Below the pieces are notes generated by a model. That model had not been told where the DNA came from, did no database searches, and saw nothing but the letters and a program-made list of their open reading frames with translations. A stretch of DNA of 64,000 bases, from the NCBI RefSeq assembly GCF_000337675.1, contig NZ_AOIB01000027.1:1-64000 (forward strand). Reading direction: 5' to 3'. A program made the position numbers and the translations under genes. Shown here piece after piece: positions 7,890-17,747 of the stretch. Positions within the stretch are counted from its first letter, which is position 1, and each line of letters opens with the position of its first letter. Origin of the DNA: Natronococcus amylolyticus DSM 10524 (GTDB taxonomy: Archaea; Halobacteriota; Halobacteria; Halobacteriales; Natrialbaceae).

Positions 7890-10655
7890 ATGGACGGGAT
7901 CGACGGGCTCGAGTTGCCGATCGCCGACGAGGAGTTGCCCTTCGACCCGGACGCCGTCACGATCGAGGACCGCGACGTCTTCGAGCTGCTCGAGCCCGCC
8001 GTCCAGGAGTGGTGGCTCGAGGAGTTCGGCGAGTTCGTTCCCGAGAACGACGGCTTCTTCACGCCGCCCCAGAAGGGAGCGCTCCCGAAAATCGACGCAG
8101 GGACGAACACGCTCGTCTGTGCTCCGACAGGTTCGGGGAAAACGATGGCGTCGTTCACCGCGATCATCGACGAACTCTACCGCCGGAGTCGGGAACACGA
8201 GGACGGCCTCGAGAACTCCGTTTACTGCCTCTACGTTTCGCCGCTGAAGTCATTGGCAAACGACATCCACCGCAACCTCGAGGTGCCCCTCGAGGGGATC
8301 GAGGCCGTCGCGGAGAAGCGAGGGGAAGCGGTCGGCGAGATCCGCCACGCCATCCGCCACGGCGACACCCCCTCGAGCGAGCGCCAGAAGATGCTCGAGG
8401 AGACCCCCCACATCCTGAACACGACGCCGGAGACGCTGGCCATCCTGCTGAACTCCCCGAAATTCCGCGAGAAGCTCCGCACCGTCGAGTACGTCATCGT
8501 CGACGAGATCCACTCGCTTGCGGGCGGCAAGCGGGGAACGCACCTCTCGGTGAGCCTCGAGCGACTCGAGACGATGGCCGCGGGCGAGATCACGCGAATC
8601 GGCTGCTCGGCGACGATCGACCCGCTCTCGCAGGTCGCGGAGTTCCTGGTCGGCCAGGAGGAGCCGAGGGGCGCTCCCCGGGTGTACGAGATCGTCGACG
8701 CCCGCTTCGCCCGCGAGTTCGACATCGAACTCGAGTCGCCGACCGACGACCTGATCCACACCCCCCGCGAGGTCGTCCAGGACCGTTTCTACGAATCGCT
8801 CCACGAGCACGTGCAGAACCACACGAACACGCTCGTCTTTACGAACACCCGCTCGGGCGCCGAACGGGTGCTGCACAACCTCCGGGAGCGTTTCGACGCC
8901 TACGACGAGGCGAACTCGGGCTGTCACCACGGCAGCCTCTCGAAGGAGGTCCGCCAGGACGTCGAGGGTCGGCTGAAGGCGGGCGACCTCGAGGTCGTGA
9001 CGTCCTCGACCAGCCTCGAGCTGGGGATCGATATGCCCCACGTCGACCTCGTGGTGCAGGTCGGCTCCCCGAAATCGGTCGCCGCCCTTCTCCAGCGGAT
9101 CGGGCGGGCGGGCCACCGTGTCGGCCAGACCGTCACGGGTCGAGTGATCGCGCTGGATCGGGACGAACTGCTCGAGTGTGCGGTCATGTTGAAGAAGGCC
9201 GAGGACGGGTTCGTCGACTCGGTGTCGATCCCCAGAAATGCCCAGGACGTCGCGGCCCAGCAGGTGTACGGAATGGCGATCGCCGAGATCCGTCCCGAAT
9301 CAGAAGTGAGGGGGATCCTTCGGCGTGCGTACCCTTACCGGGAGTACGGCGACGAGAAGTGGGAGTCGCTCTGCCGGTACCTCACCGCCGACTACGCCGG
9401 CCTCGAGGAGAAGAACGTCTACGCGAAGATCTGGCGCGACGAGAACGACCCGCCCGGCGGCGAACACCACCACGAGGGGTTCCCCGTCGGCGAGCCCCTG
9501 ATCGGCAAGCGCGGCCGGCTCGCGCGGGTGATCTACATGACCAACATCGGCACCATTCCGGATTCGTTCACCTGCGACGTCCACACCCGCGCGAGCGACG
9601 AGTGGGTCGGCCAGTTAGACGAGAACTACCTCGATACCCTGGAGAAGGGCGACGTCTTTGTCCTCGGCGGAAACCACTTCGAGTACCGCTACCGCCGAGG
9701 GTCGAAGGTGTACGTCGACCACACGAGCGCCCGACCGACGGTCCCCTCGTGGTACTCCGAGCGACTGCCGCTCTCCTACGACCTGGGTTGCGAGATCCTG
9801 GCGTTTCAACGCCAGCTACTCGAGCACTACGAGACGGGCGGTCCCTCGCGCGTTCGCGGGTGGCTGCGCGGGTTCCCGCTCGACGACGACAGCGTGCGGG
9901 CGATCGCGCGGCTATTCGACCACCAGCTGCGGTACGCGGGCGTCGAAAGCGTCAGCACGGACGAGCGACTCGCGATCGAGGTCGAGCGCGATCGCAACGA
10001 GTACGAGCGTCGCTACTACGTCCACTCGAACTACGGGCGGAGGGTCAACGACGGCCTCTCCCGGCTGCTGGCCTACCACTGCGCACAGGAGGCGACGGCG
10101 AACGTCAAGGTCGCTGTCGCCGACAACGGCTTCGCCCTCTCGATGCCGCTGAATCGCAAGATCGATCTCGAGGAGATCCTCGACGATCTCGATCCCGATG
10201 ACGTCCGCGAGGATCTGCGCGCTGCCCTCTCGGGGACCGACCTGCTCCAGCGGTACTTCCGGATCAACGCCACGCGCGCGCTGATGATCCTCAAACGGTA
10301 CAAAGGCTACGAGAAATCGGCCAGCGAGCAGCAGGTCTCGAGCGAGATGCTGCTGGGCTTCGCGCAGGATCTCGAGGGGTTCGCGGTGATCGAGGAAACC
10401 TACCGCGAGATTCTGGAGGACAAGCTCAACGTCGCCGAGATCGAGGGGATCGTCGCGGCGATCGACTCCGGCGAGCTGTCGGTCGAGCGCCAGCTGCTGG
10501 ACTCGCCGACGCCGCGGGCGTTCGGGCTGGCGACCCTCTCGGCGAGCGACGTCGTCCTCGCCGAAGACGAGAGCGCGGCCCTGCAGGCGTTCCACGAGCG
10601 CGTCCTCGAGGAGATCGGCGATGAGTCACTCGGGCGGCTTTCGACGGAGAATTGA
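7890..10655 (+). CDS. lhr: Lhr-type ATP-dependent DNA/RNA helicase
   Basis: This 921-residue superfamily 2 helicase shows the Q-like motif FTPPQKGALP, Walker A APTGSGKTMAS (about residue 77), motif II VDEIHSLAGGKRG (DEIH), motif III GCSATI, motif IV LVFTNTRSGAE, motif V STSLELGIDMPHVDLV and motif VI QRIGRAGHRVGQ. After the RecA folds come a winged-helix region and the roughly 350-residue Lhr-core domain, so the length fits Lhr-core. Lhr proteins are 3'-5' translocases on single-stranded DNA, linked to repair and replication restart. I chose the ATG at 7890 because the frame upstream is low quality and the family starts near this point. Confidence 0.93.
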   Translation: MDGIDGLELPIADEELPFDPDAVTIEDRDVFELLEPAVQEWWLEEFGEFVPENDGFFTPPQKGALPKIDAGTNTLVCAPTGSGKTMASFTAIIDELYRRSREHEDGLENSVYCLYVSPLKSLANDIHRNLEVPLEGIEAVAEKRGEAVGEIRHAIRHGDTPSSERQKMLEETPHILNTTPETLAILLNSPKFREKLRTVEYVIVDEIHSLAGGKRGTHLSVSLERLETMAAGEITRIGCSATIDPLSQVAEFLVGQEEPRGAPRVYEIVDARFAREFDIELESPTDDLIHTPREVVQDRFYESLHEHVQNHTNTLVFTNTRSGAERVLHNLRERFDAYDEANSGCHHGSLSKEVRQDVEGRLKAGDLEVVTSSTSLELGIDMPHVDLVVQVGSPKSVAALLQRIGRAGHRVGQTVTGRVIALDRDELLECAVMLKKAEDGFVDSVSIPRNAQDVAAQQVYGMAIAEIRPESEVRGILRRAYPYREYGDEKWESLCRYLTADYAGLEEKNVYAKIWRDENDPPGGEHHHEGFPVGEPLIGKRGRLARVIYMTNIGTIPDSFTCDVHTRASDEWVGQLDENYLDTLEKGDVFVLGGNHFEYRYRRGSKVYVDHTSARPTVPSWYSERLPLSYDLGCEILAFQRQLLEHYETGGPSRVRGWLRGFPLDDDSVRAIARLFDHQLRYAGVESVSTDERLAIEVERDRNEYERRYYVHSNYGRRVNDGLSRLLAYHCAQEATANVKVAVADNGFALSMPLNRKIDLEEILDDLDPDDVREDLRAALSGTDLLQRYFRINATRALMILKRYKGYEKSASEQQVSSEMLLGFAQDLEGFAVIEETYREILEDKLNVAEIEGIVAAIDSGELSVERQLLDSPTPRAFGLATLSASDVVLAEDESAALQAFHERVLEEIGDESLGRLSTEN

Positions 10656-10814
10656 GAGACGCCGGGACGGGTCCTTACCGACGGCAGTTAACAGTGGAAG
10701 CGGTCGCGTCACTCACGACAGGTCGGACGGGCCTCGAGTCGCCGATCCGCTCGCTACTCCGAGACGTTGCGCGAACCGAACACGTAAACAGTGGAAACCG
10801 CGTTAGTAGGAACC

Positions 10815-11336
10815 ATGAGCGACGACCCCCCGAACTGGGAGTTCAAGGACCGTGACATCGCGATCCTCTGCGAGCTCGCGGAGGACCCGCAGCTCTCCTC
10901 ACGGGAGCTGACCGACGTACTCGAGACCGACTACGACATCGACGTCTCCCACGTGACCGTCAGTGAGTCGATCCGCAGGATGCGAAACGAGGGCGTCTTC
11001 CGGGAGGCGATCATCCCCAACGAGGAGTACTACATCTTCGCGCTGTTCGAGTTCAAGTTCAACACCGACGGCTTCGCCGACGGCTGGCGCGAGGCGATGG
11101 AGCACATCCGCGAGGACAAACACACCCTCTTTTTCTTCCTCTCGGACGGGGAGTACCAGTGGAAGACGGTGATGATGTTCCGGAACCGCGAGCAGGTGTC
11201 CCGGTGGATCCACGACTGTTACACCGAGTACGGCGACGTCATCGCCAACGTTCGTAACTCGGCGGTCCACAACGTGCTCAAGTTCCGGACCGATCCGGAG
11301 ATCTACGAGGACCTCGGCGAGGAGTACGACGCCTAA
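10815..11336 (+). CDS. Winged-helix transcriptional regulator, Lrp/AsnC-like N-terminus
   Basis: This 173-residue protein starts MSDDPPNWEFKDRDIAILCE. Residues about 10-65 form a winged helix with the Lrp-style order helix, SSRELTDVLE, VSHVTVSESIRRMRNEGVF. The C-terminal part (about 70-160) is rich in aromatics (YYIFALFEFKF, TLFFFLSDGEYQW) and does not look like a canonical RAM domain. The role is unknown beyond DNA binding. The start at 10815 is preferred over an upstream in-frame ATG at 10791 because the conserved region begins here. The gap before it contains two copies of AACAGTGGAA (10690 and 10787). Confidence 0.82.
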   Translation: MSDDPPNWEFKDRDIAILCELAEDPQLSSRELTDVLETDYDIDVSHVTVSESIRRMRNEGVFREAIIPNEEYYIFALFEFKFNTDGFADGWREAMEHIREDKHTLFFFLSDGEYQWKTVMMFRNREQVSRWIHDCYTEYGDVIANVRNSAVHNVLKFRTDPEIYEDLGEEYDA

Positions 11337-11385
11337 GAGCGATCGTCTCGAGCGACGTCGTCGAACCCGCCCCCGGACGATCGAG

Positions 11386-12177
11386 CTACGACTCGACGAG
11401 CTCCCGCAGCCGCGGCAGGACCTCGGTCACGTCCTCGCGGCGGACCACGTCAACCGCCGCGTCACACGGGGTCGACTCGAGGTTGATCACGCCGACGGTC
11501 GCGCCGCTCGAGGCCGCCCGCCGGGGGAGCGAGGCCGCGGGCTCGACGACCAGCGAGGAGCCGATCGCGAGGAAGACGTCGCTCTCGCGGGCCAGCGACT
11601 GTGCGCGCTGGATCACGGCGCCCGGAAGCTGTTCGCCGAAGAGCACGACGTCGGGCTTGTAGACGCCGCCGCAGTCGCAGGTCGGCGGAAGCTCGCCGTC
11701 GGCAGCCCGCGCGAAGATCGGCTCGCCCTCGCGTCGTCGGCCGCAGTCGGTACATCGAACCCGGCGGGCGTTGCCGTGAAGCTCGAGCACGGAACCCTCG
11801 CCGTCGACGTTCGGCGCGTCGGTCTCGCCGTCCCGAGCGGCGACCGCCGCGTCCCGATGGAGGCCGTCCGTGTTCTGGGTACAGACCGCGTCGAGGTAGC
11901 CGTCGCGCTCGAGCGCGGCCAGCGCCTCGTGGCCCGCATTGGGTTCGTACTCGCCGCCGAACATCGCCTCCTGGAGCTCGAGGCGGTCCGCCCAGAACCC
12001 CTCCGGGTCGCTCCGGAAGCGGCCGTAGGTGAACTGTCCCTCGTCGAAATGGTCCCAGACGCCGTCGTCGCCCCGGAACGTGGGGATTCCCGAGGGCGCC
12101 GAGATGCCGGCACCCGTGAGGACGGCCGCGGTGTCGGCGGTTCGAATCGCCTCGGCGAGCGTCTCGAGGTCGTCCAT
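11386..12177 (-). CDS. Sir2-family NAD-dependent protein deacylase
   Basis: This 263-residue sirtuin has the NAD-binding motifs GAGISAPSGIPTFRG (about residues 22-36), TQNTDGLH (about 101-108) and catalytic His in ELHGNARRV, then a zinc module with CTDCG and TCDCGG, followed by KPDVVLFGEQLP and the GSSLVVEPAASLP segment. All family hallmarks are present. The second metal pair is CxC rather than CxxC, which is common in archaeal sirtuins. Sirtuins remove acetyl or acyl groups from lysines using NAD, for example on chromatin proteins such as Alba. The start at 12177 (MDDLETLAEAIR) fits the family; it diverges from the P450 gene. Confidence 0.93.
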   Translation of the reverse strand: MDDLETLAEAIRTADTAAVLTGAGISAPSGIPTFRGDDGVWDHFDEGQFTYGRFRSDPEGFWADRLELQEAMFGGEYEPNAGHEALAALERDGYLDAVCTQNTDGLHRDAAVAARDGETDAPNVDGEGSVLELHGNARRVRCTDCGRRREGEPIFARAADGELPPTCDCGGVYKPDVVLFGEQLPGAVIQRAQSLARESDVFLAIGSSLVVEPAASLPRRAASSGATVGVINLESTPCDAAVDVVRREDVTEVLPRLRELVES

Positions 12178-12278
12178 ACCGAGGACCTGGTGTCGGATCG
12201 ACAAAAGCGAGACGAAAACCGCGTTCCTCGAGCGGATCGACCCATACAATAGAGTAGCCCTAACCGCAACTCGTACCC

Positions 12279-13628
12279 GTGCGATCCGATACATCTTCGT
12301 CGTCCGACGGACAGCCGCCCGGCCCCGACGGTCTTCCGCTGGTTGGCAACCAGCTGGCGTTCGTTCGCGACCCGTACGGGTTCATGACCCGCACCGCCCG
12401 CGAGTATGGCGATATCGCCTCCTGGGAGGAACCCACGGGCCGGGTCTATCAGCTCAACCACCCGGACCACATCGAACAGGTGCTGGTCGGGAACAACCAG
12501 CACTACGTCAAGGGCGAGCAGTTTCAGCATATCCTCAGACCGGTCACGGGAAACGGCATCCTGAACAGTGAAGGGGCCGTCTGGCGCCGGAATCGACACC
12601 TCATCCAGCCCGCGTTCGCGCCCGACCGGATCGAGGAGTACGCCGAGATGATGACCGCGTTCACCGAGGACGCACTCGAGGCGTGGGCGGACGGCCAGAC
12701 CCGGCTGTTCCACGAGGACATGATGGAGCTCACGCTGCGAATCGTCGCCCGGGCGCTGTTCGGCGTCGACATCGACGACCACGTCGACACGATCGGCGAC
12801 GTCCTCGAGGAGTTCATGCTCGCCAGCGAGAGCCTCTCGCATCTCGTCCTGCCGCCGGGGATACCGGCACCCTCCCGGCGGCGTATTCGGCGTGCACGCG
12901 AGAAGCTCGACGCCGTCATCTACCCCTTGATCGAGCACCGGCGAACGAACCCCACTGACCGGGGCGTCATCTCGAAACTTCTCGAGGTAACCGACGAGCG
13001 CGGAACCGCGCTCTCGGACGAGCAGATCCGCGACGAGGTCGTGACGCTGCTGCTGGCCGGCCACGAGACGACCGCCCTCTCGCTGACGTTTACCGCCCAC
13101 CTCCTCGCGAGGAACCCGGCCGTCGAGGACCGTCTCGTCGCGGAGCTCGAGGCCGAACTCGACGGCGAGGCGCCGACGATGGCCGACCTTTCCAGTTTGT
13201 CGTACACCGAGCGGGTGGTCAAGGAGTCGATGCGGCTCTACCCGCCCGTGCCAGGAATCGTCCGCGAGCCCGTCAAGCCCGACATTATCGACGGCTACGA
13301 GATCCAGCCGGGCTCGACGGTCCGGATGCACCAGTGGGTTGTCCACCGCGATCCCCGCTGGTACGACGATCCTCTCGCCTTCCACCCCGAGCGCTGGACC
13401 GATGAGATGGAGTCCGAGCTGCCGAAGCTGGCGTACTTCCCGTTCGCAGCCGGCCCGAGACGGTGTATCGGGGACCGGTTCGCCATGCTCGAAGCCCGGC
13501 TGATCCTCGCCACGATCTACCAGAACTACCACCTCGAGCTCGTTCCCGGAACGGAGGAACTCGATCTACTGGCGACGATCACCGCTCGTCCGAAACACGA
13601 GATTCCGATGACCGTCCACGAGCGGTAA
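12279..13628 (+). CDS. Cytochrome P450 monooxygenase
   Basis: This 449-residue P450 starts at a GTG. Hallmarks are the proline-rich start PPGPDGLPLVG, the I-helix oxygen-activation motif LLAGHETTA, the K-helix ESMR (ExxR), the PERF-like FHPERW, and the heme-thiolate loop FAAGPRRCIGDRFA whose Cys is the iron ligand. There is no N-terminal membrane anchor, so it is soluble like bacterial P450s. It resembles the CYP102/CYP147-type group broadly; the substrate and redox partner are not evident and no ferredoxin gene is adjacent. ATACAATAG about 26-35 bp before the start may be its TATA element. Confidence 0.93.
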   Translation: MRSDTSSSSDGQPPGPDGLPLVGNQLAFVRDPYGFMTRTAREYGDIASWEEPTGRVYQLNHPDHIEQVLVGNNQHYVKGEQFQHILRPVTGNGILNSEGAVWRRNRHLIQPAFAPDRIEEYAEMMTAFTEDALEAWADGQTRLFHEDMMELTLRIVARALFGVDIDDHVDTIGDVLEEFMLASESLSHLVLPPGIPAPSRRRIRRAREKLDAVIYPLIEHRRTNPTDRGVISKLLEVTDERGTALSDEQIRDEVVTLLLAGHETTALSLTFTAHLLARNPAVEDRLVAELEAELDGEAPTMADLSSLSYTERVVKESMRLYPPVPGIVREPVKPDIIDGYEIQPGSTVRMHQWVVHRDPRWYDDPLAFHPERWTDEMESELPKLAYFPFAAGPRRCIGDRFAMLEARLILATIYQNYHLELVPGTEELDLLATITARPKHEIPMTVHER

Positions 13629-13641
13629 CTCGCATCGAGAC

Positions 13642-14121
13642 TCAGTCCTCCCAGTACTCGACGTCCTCGTCGAGCCGGTAGTAGCCGTGAAGCGAGCGCT
13701 CCCCCTCCCCGCCGGGCGGGGAATCGACGAAGACGCCGAGCTTGTTCATCTCGGGATAGACGGTGACGTCGGGTTCGACCATCGTCGAGACCAGCAGATA
13801 CCGGAGCACCCCGTCGCCGTCGTTGACGACCTGATGGCCGCCGTCTTCGTTCGCCGGAAGCGTCGCGAAGACGCCGTCCTCGAGCGGCTTTTCTCCCTCT
13901 TCGCACCGGAGGATCCCTTCGCCCTCGAGGACGAAGATCGCCTCCTCGTTGGCCGTGTGGTAGTGGTAGGGCCACGATCGTTCGCCGGCCGGCAGCTCGT
14001 ACAGGCTACAGCCGAGATCCGCCGCGTCGACGGCGCTCGAGAGCTGCTTGCGCCGGAACCGTGAGGATCCCCGGTCGTACTCGGTCCACTCGAGGTCGGC
14101 CTCGTTGATCGCCCTTGCCAT
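13642..14121 (-). CDS. Single-domain cupin protein
   Basis: This 159-residue protein starts at [12 protein letters not shown]. The first cupin motif is seen as [18 protein letters not shown] (about residues 53-70), giving two His and a Glu as metal ligands, and the second as the strand pair after [18 protein letters not shown] (His ligand). It is a small metal-binding beta-barrel of the kind found in sugar isomerases, dioxygenases or sensors. The function cannot be named. It is convergent with the P450 gene, with only 13 bp between the stops, and divergent from aspS. Confidence 0.85.
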   Translation of the reverse strand: MARAINEADLEWTEYDRGSSRFRRKQLSSAVDAADLGCSLYELPAGERSWPYHYHTANEEAIFVLEGEGILRCEEGEKPLEDGVFATLPANEDGGHQVVNDGDGVLRYLLVSTMVEPDVTVYPEMNKLGVFVDSPPGGEGERSLHGYYRLDEDVEYWED

Positions 14122-14237
14122 GGGGTGGCAATACAATAGAGGCCACAAAGAGTCCTCGGGGCGGGGTCGCGACACGGATGGGCACATCGGAGGAACGCCG
14201 TTTCGATCGCGGCCGAGACCCCGACTTCGAACGATTG

Positions 14238-14246
14238 CGCTTAAGT
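14238..14246 (+). promoter_or_regulatory. Probable TATA box of aspS
   Basis: GCTTAAGTT sits about 24-32 bp before the aspS ATG at 14270, the usual spacing for a leaderless haloarchaeal transcript. No Shine-Dalgarno sequence precedes the ATG. Confidence 0.5.
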
Positions 14247-14269
14247 TCCGGCGACCGGAATCGGGTGGT

Positions 14270-15574
14270 ATGCAGGACAGAACCTACACTGCCGACGCCG
14301 AGCCCGGCGACGACGCGACGGTCGCCGGCTGGGTCCACGAGATCCGCGACCTCGGCGGGATCGCCTTCCTGATTCTCCGAGATACGACCGGCAAGATTCA
14401 GGTCAAGTTCGAGAAAGACGAGATGGACGACGAACTCGTCGAGACAGGTCTCGGCGTCTCCCGCGAGAGCGTCGTGAAGGTCTCGGGCGCCGTCGAGGAG
14501 GAGCCGCGCGCGCCGACCGGCGTCGAGGTCACGCCGGAATCGCTCGAGGTCATCGGCCCCGCCGACCCTGAACTCCCGCTGGATCCCTCCGGAAAGGTCG
14601 ACGCCGAGCTCTCGACGCGTCTCGACAACCGCACGCTCGACCTCCGGAAGGACGAGGTGCAGGCGATCTTCGAGATCCGCTCGGAGATCCTGCGCGCGGC
14701 CCGCGATGCGTTCCGCGAGTTCCGCTGTACGGAGATCACGACGCCGAAGATCGTCGCCACCGGGACCGAGGGTGGCACCGAACTCTTCCCGATCACCTAC
14801 TTCGGCGAGGAGGCCTTCATGAACCAGTCGCCGCAGCTGTTCAAGCAGCTGATCGCGGGCTCGAACGTCGAGCGGGTCTTCGAGATCGGCCCGATCTTCC
14901 GCGCCGAGGAGCACAACACGCCCCGCCACCTCAACGAGGCGACCTCGATTGACTTCGAGGGGGCGTTCTGCGACGAGAGCGACGCGATGGACGTCGCCGA
15001 GGGCGTCGTCACCGCCGCCTACGAGGCCGTCAACGAGAACTGCAGCGAGGAGCTCGAGGCGCTCGGTCTCGCCGAATCCTTCGAGGTTCCCGACGGCGAG
15101 TTCCCGCGACTCAGCTACGAGGAGGCTATCGAGCGCATCAACGCGACGGGCGAACTCGACGAGCAGCTCGTCTGGGGCGACGACCTGCCGACCGAGGGCG
15201 AGAAGGCCCTGGGCGACGACGTCGGCGGCCACTACTTCATCACCGACTGGCCGAGCGAGATCAAGCCGTTCTACATCCAGGACCACGACGACGACGAGCA
15301 GCTCTCGACGGGCTTCGACCTGATGCACCCGCGCATGGAGCTGGTCTCGGGCGGCCAGCGTGAACACCGCTACGAGCAGCTCATCGAAGGGTTCGAACAG
15401 CAGGGTCTCGACCCCGAGCAGTTCGACTACTACACGAAGATGTTCAAGTACGGCATGCCGCCCCACGCCGGCTTCGGGCTGGGTGGCGAGCGCCTGATCA
15501 TGACGATCCTGGGCCTCGAGAACATCCGAGAGGCTGTGTTGTTCCCGCGAGATCGTCAGCGTTTGTCGCCGTAG
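14270..15574 (+). CDS. aspS: Aspartyl-tRNA synthetase, archaeal type
   Basis: This 434-residue class II synthetase charges tRNA(Asp). It has an N-terminal OB-fold anticodon domain ([18 protein letters not shown]), then the catalytic core with motif 2 ([20 protein letters not shown]) and motif 3 ([11 protein letters not shown]), ending [10 protein letters not shown]. His23 in the anticodon domain and Pro82 nearby are the type of residues reported for non-discriminating archaeal AspRS, which also charges tRNA(Asn) for GatCAB amidation; that is inference. The ATG at 14270 is used because the 74 upstream codons do not look like AspRS. The DNA just past the stop repeats the coding end (see the repeat at 15541). 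Confidence 0.96.
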   Translation: MQDRTYTADAEPGDDATVAGWVHEIRDLGGIAFLILRDTTGKIQVKFEKDEMDDELVETGLGVSRESVVKVSGAVEEEPRAPTGVEVTPESLEVIGPADPELPLDPSGKVDAELSTRLDNRTLDLRKDEVQAIFEIRSEILRAARDAFREFRCTEITTPKIVATGTEGGTELFPITYFGEEAFMNQSPQLFKQLIAGSNVERVFEIGPIFRAEEHNTPRHLNEATSIDFEGAFCDESDAMDVAEGVVTAAYEAVNENCSEELEALGLAESFEVPDGEFPRLSYEEAIERINATGELDEQLVWGDDLPTEGEKALGDDVGGHYFITDWPSEIKPFYIQDHDDDEQLSTGFDLMHPRMELVSGGQREHRYEQLIEGFEQQGLDPEQFDYYTKMFKYGMPPHAGFGLGGERLIMTILGLENIREAVLFPRDRQRLSP

Positions 15575-15835
15575 GCGACGAACCTGGGGGCCAGCAAGGC
15601 GTGGCGAACGTAGAGAGCCACGTCTTGCAGGACCGTCAGCGACTGAGCCCGTAGGGCTCGTCGCTGACTTCGAGCGGGAACTCGTCGGGAGAGCAGTGTG
15701 AGTCCGACGGTGTTCCCGCGGGATCGCCAACGTCTGAGCCCGTAAGGGCGAAGACGTGGGAGCCAGCGGAACGAGCGGGGTGAGTTCCGCAGGACCGACA
15801 GCATCCGTCGCCGACCGAACCCGACCCTCTCCTAA
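15541..15835. repeat. Hairpin array echoing the aspS 3' end
   Basis: The last codons of aspS ([10 protein letters not shown] then TAG, 15542-15574) recur downstream: QDRQRLSP then TAG at 15628-15654, [10 protein letters not shown] then TAA at 15713-15745, and a decayed QDRQHPSP at 15790-15813. The first and third copies are 171 bp apart and their flanks (CCAGC, CAGGACCG) also match, so the array is two diverged units of about 171 bp. Copies 1-3 form hairpins around the stop codon: 6-bp arms at 15565-15579, 15-bp arms with one bulge at 15635-15668, and an imperfect stem at 15731-15756. No gene lies in 15575-15870. Confidence 0.85.
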
Positions 15836-15870
15836 TCGATATCGGGAGCGACGGCCTCCAACAGCGGCTG

Positions 15871-17523
15871 TCACTGGGCGGGAACCGTTGATTCGAGGTC
15901 CCGGGTGACGAACTCGTCGAATCGTTCGAGCGCCGCCTCACTGCCGCCAACGATGAGGGTATCGTCCGCCTCGAGAACGAATCCCGCGGTGAGGTCGGTC
16001 ACCAGCTTCTCGTCGCGCTCGACCGCAATCACGGTACAGCCAGTTCGTCTGCGGAGATGGAGGTCGCTGAGACTGTTCCCGGCGAGGGAGGGCGCCTCCG
16101 CTCGAGCGAACCCGAACTGCACCTGGGGCGTGACGATTTCGACTTCCTCGATCAGGTGCGAGGCCAGAATCTCGCCGGTCACCGTCGGCAGGGAGAGGAC
16201 GTAGTCGGCGCCGGCGTTGTACAGCTTCCAGACGGTGTCCGGATCGTCCGCGCGAGCGATGATCTCGATATCGGGATCGATCTCCCTGATGACCAGCGTG
16301 GCGTAGATCGTGGTCGTATCGTCGTCCAGTGCCAGAACGATGGTTTCGGCATCCTCGACGTCGACGTGTTCGTAGGTGTCCGGGTCGGTCGCGTCGCCGA
16401 CGACGTCGACGCCCTCCCGCTCCTCGTGGTCGACGACGGTGGTGTCGATGTCCGCGTCCCGCAGTGTCTCGGTTACCGACCAGCCGACCGTGCCGTACCC
16501 GCAGACGACGACGCGGGACGGGTGGTGGTGGGTCGGGATCGATCGGGCGGTGACGTCCTCGAATCCGCCGTGACCGCCCGCGACGAGGAGAATGGTGTTT
16601 TCCTCGAGGACGATGTCCGGATCGGGAGAGATCACGAACTTGCCGCCGAGCCAGACGCCGACGATCGTGATCCCCTTCCGGTCGAAGACATCGGCCTCCC
16701 TGATCGTGCAACCGGCGAGATCGCTGCCCTCCTCGATCAGGAGTTCGGTGATCTCGTACTCGTTCTCGACCTCGATCACGCTTCGGAGCTTCTCGGCGAA
16801 GGAAATTGTCGCTCGCATCCCGAACGCCTCGCCGAGTTGCTGACGAGCCAGTACGATCTCGTCGGCGCCGGAGTACTCGTGGTACGTCGCCGTCTTGTAG
16901 TCCCGGACGACGCTGATGATCCGCATCTCTGGGCTGATCCGGAGCGCCGAGAGTATGATGGTCGGGTTCGCCTCGTCGTCGACGTCCGCGACGAGACCGC
17001 GGGCTTCCGCGGCGTTCGCGTCCTGGAGCGTCCGGATCTCCTCCGGGTCCCCGTGGACGGCATCGATTCCCCGGTCGTCGAGCGCCGAGACCACCTCGGG
17101 GTTGGGACTGACGAAGAGGTAGGGGATCCCGACCTCGTCGAGTTCCTGCCGCAACACGTCGTCGAGCGTCGAGTGGCCGCAGACGATCACGTGATCGGTG
17201 AGATCGCTGGTCGTCGGCGGCCCCGACTCGAGGGCCTGTCGAAGCAGCGGGATCGCGAACAGCGGCAGCCCGAGGAAAACGAGCAGGACGCCGGTGAGGT
17301 TCATCCCGATCACCATGACGTTCAACACCGCGCTCTCCCACGGCGCGTGGCCGCCGAACCCGGCGGTCGTGAGCGATTCGATGACGACCTGCACGGCCTT
17401 GTAGAAGGGAATTTCACGCCCTTCGAAAGTCAACATCGCCCACTGGTACACCGTCGAGTAGGCGACGATGATCGCAGCGACCGTCAGGAGTGCATACGAG
17501 ATTCGGCGGCGCCAGTCCTCCAT
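15871..17523 (-). CDS. Two-TM ion channel with duplicated RCK (TrkA-N/TrkA-C) domains
   Basis: This 550-residue protein has two TM helices (about residues 9-27 and 66-92) around a pore loop ESLTTAGFGGHAPW, where a canonical K+ channel would have TVGYG. It is followed by two RCK units. The first nucleotide-binding fold begins DHVIVCGHSTLDD and the second RVVVCGYGTVGWS, the latter with an intact GxGxxG; TrkA-C domains end each half (about 270-330 and 470-545). The plan matches ligand-gated MthK/Kch-like channels for K+ or a related cation, but selectivity is uncertain because the filter is atypical. It diverges from an Lrp/RCK_C regulator across a 224-bp AT-rich gap, with the imperfect palindrome TTATTC/GAATA at 17579-17596. 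Confidence 0.87.
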   Translation of the reverse strand: MEDWRRRISYALLTVAAIIVAYSTVYQWAMLTFEGREIPFYKAVQVVIESLTTAGFGGHAPWESAVLNVMVIGMNLTGVLLVFLGLPLFAIPLLRQALESGPPTTSDLTDHVIVCGHSTLDDVLRQELDEVGIPYLFVSPNPEVVSALDDRGIDAVHGDPEEIRTLQDANAAEARGLVADVDDEANPTIILSALRISPEMRIISVVRDYKTATYHEYSGADEIVLARQQLGEAFGMRATISFAEKLRSVIEVENEYEITELLIEEGSDLAGCTIREADVFDRKGITIVGVWLGGKFVISPDPDIVLEENTILLVAGGHGGFEDVTARSIPTHHHPSRVVVCGYGTVGWSVTETLRDADIDTTVVDHEEREGVDVVGDATDPDTYEHVDVEDAETIVLALDDDTTTIYATLVIREIDPDIEIIARADDPDTVWKLYNAGADYVLSLPTVTGEILASHLIEEVEIVTPQVQFGFARAEAPSLAGNSLSDLHLRRRTGCTVIAVERDEKLVTDLTAGFVLEADDTLIVGGSEAALERFDEFVTRDLESTVPAQ

Positions 17524-17747
17524 TGTCGTCGAGTATCAGACGGGCGCTAATAGCCCTTCCGTAAATATGGGCCAATATTATTCGCATAGGGGAATATAGT
17601 CCCAGCCTAATTGCGGATTCGAAAGCTACAACGTTCGATAGAACCGTGCGATCGGGCGAGGCGCCCACAGGACGTCTTGCCAGGGTTGTGGACAGGGGCA
17701 GCGAATCGAAAGGGAGGAACCATTTGCCCCGTCGGCGTACTTCCCCT

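Noticed and set aside
10690-10796. Two AACAGTGGAA motifs resembling haloarchaeal origin repeats (CANNGGAAAC)
   Set aside because: Only one copy fits the core; no Orc1 gene is close and no further repeats or AT-rich unwinding region are present.
12244-14141. ATACAATAGAG repeated at 12244 and 14131
   Set aside because: A single 11-mer match in 64 kb is not unlikely by chance, and the copies sit at different distances from their genes; kept only as a possible TATA element of the P450 gene.
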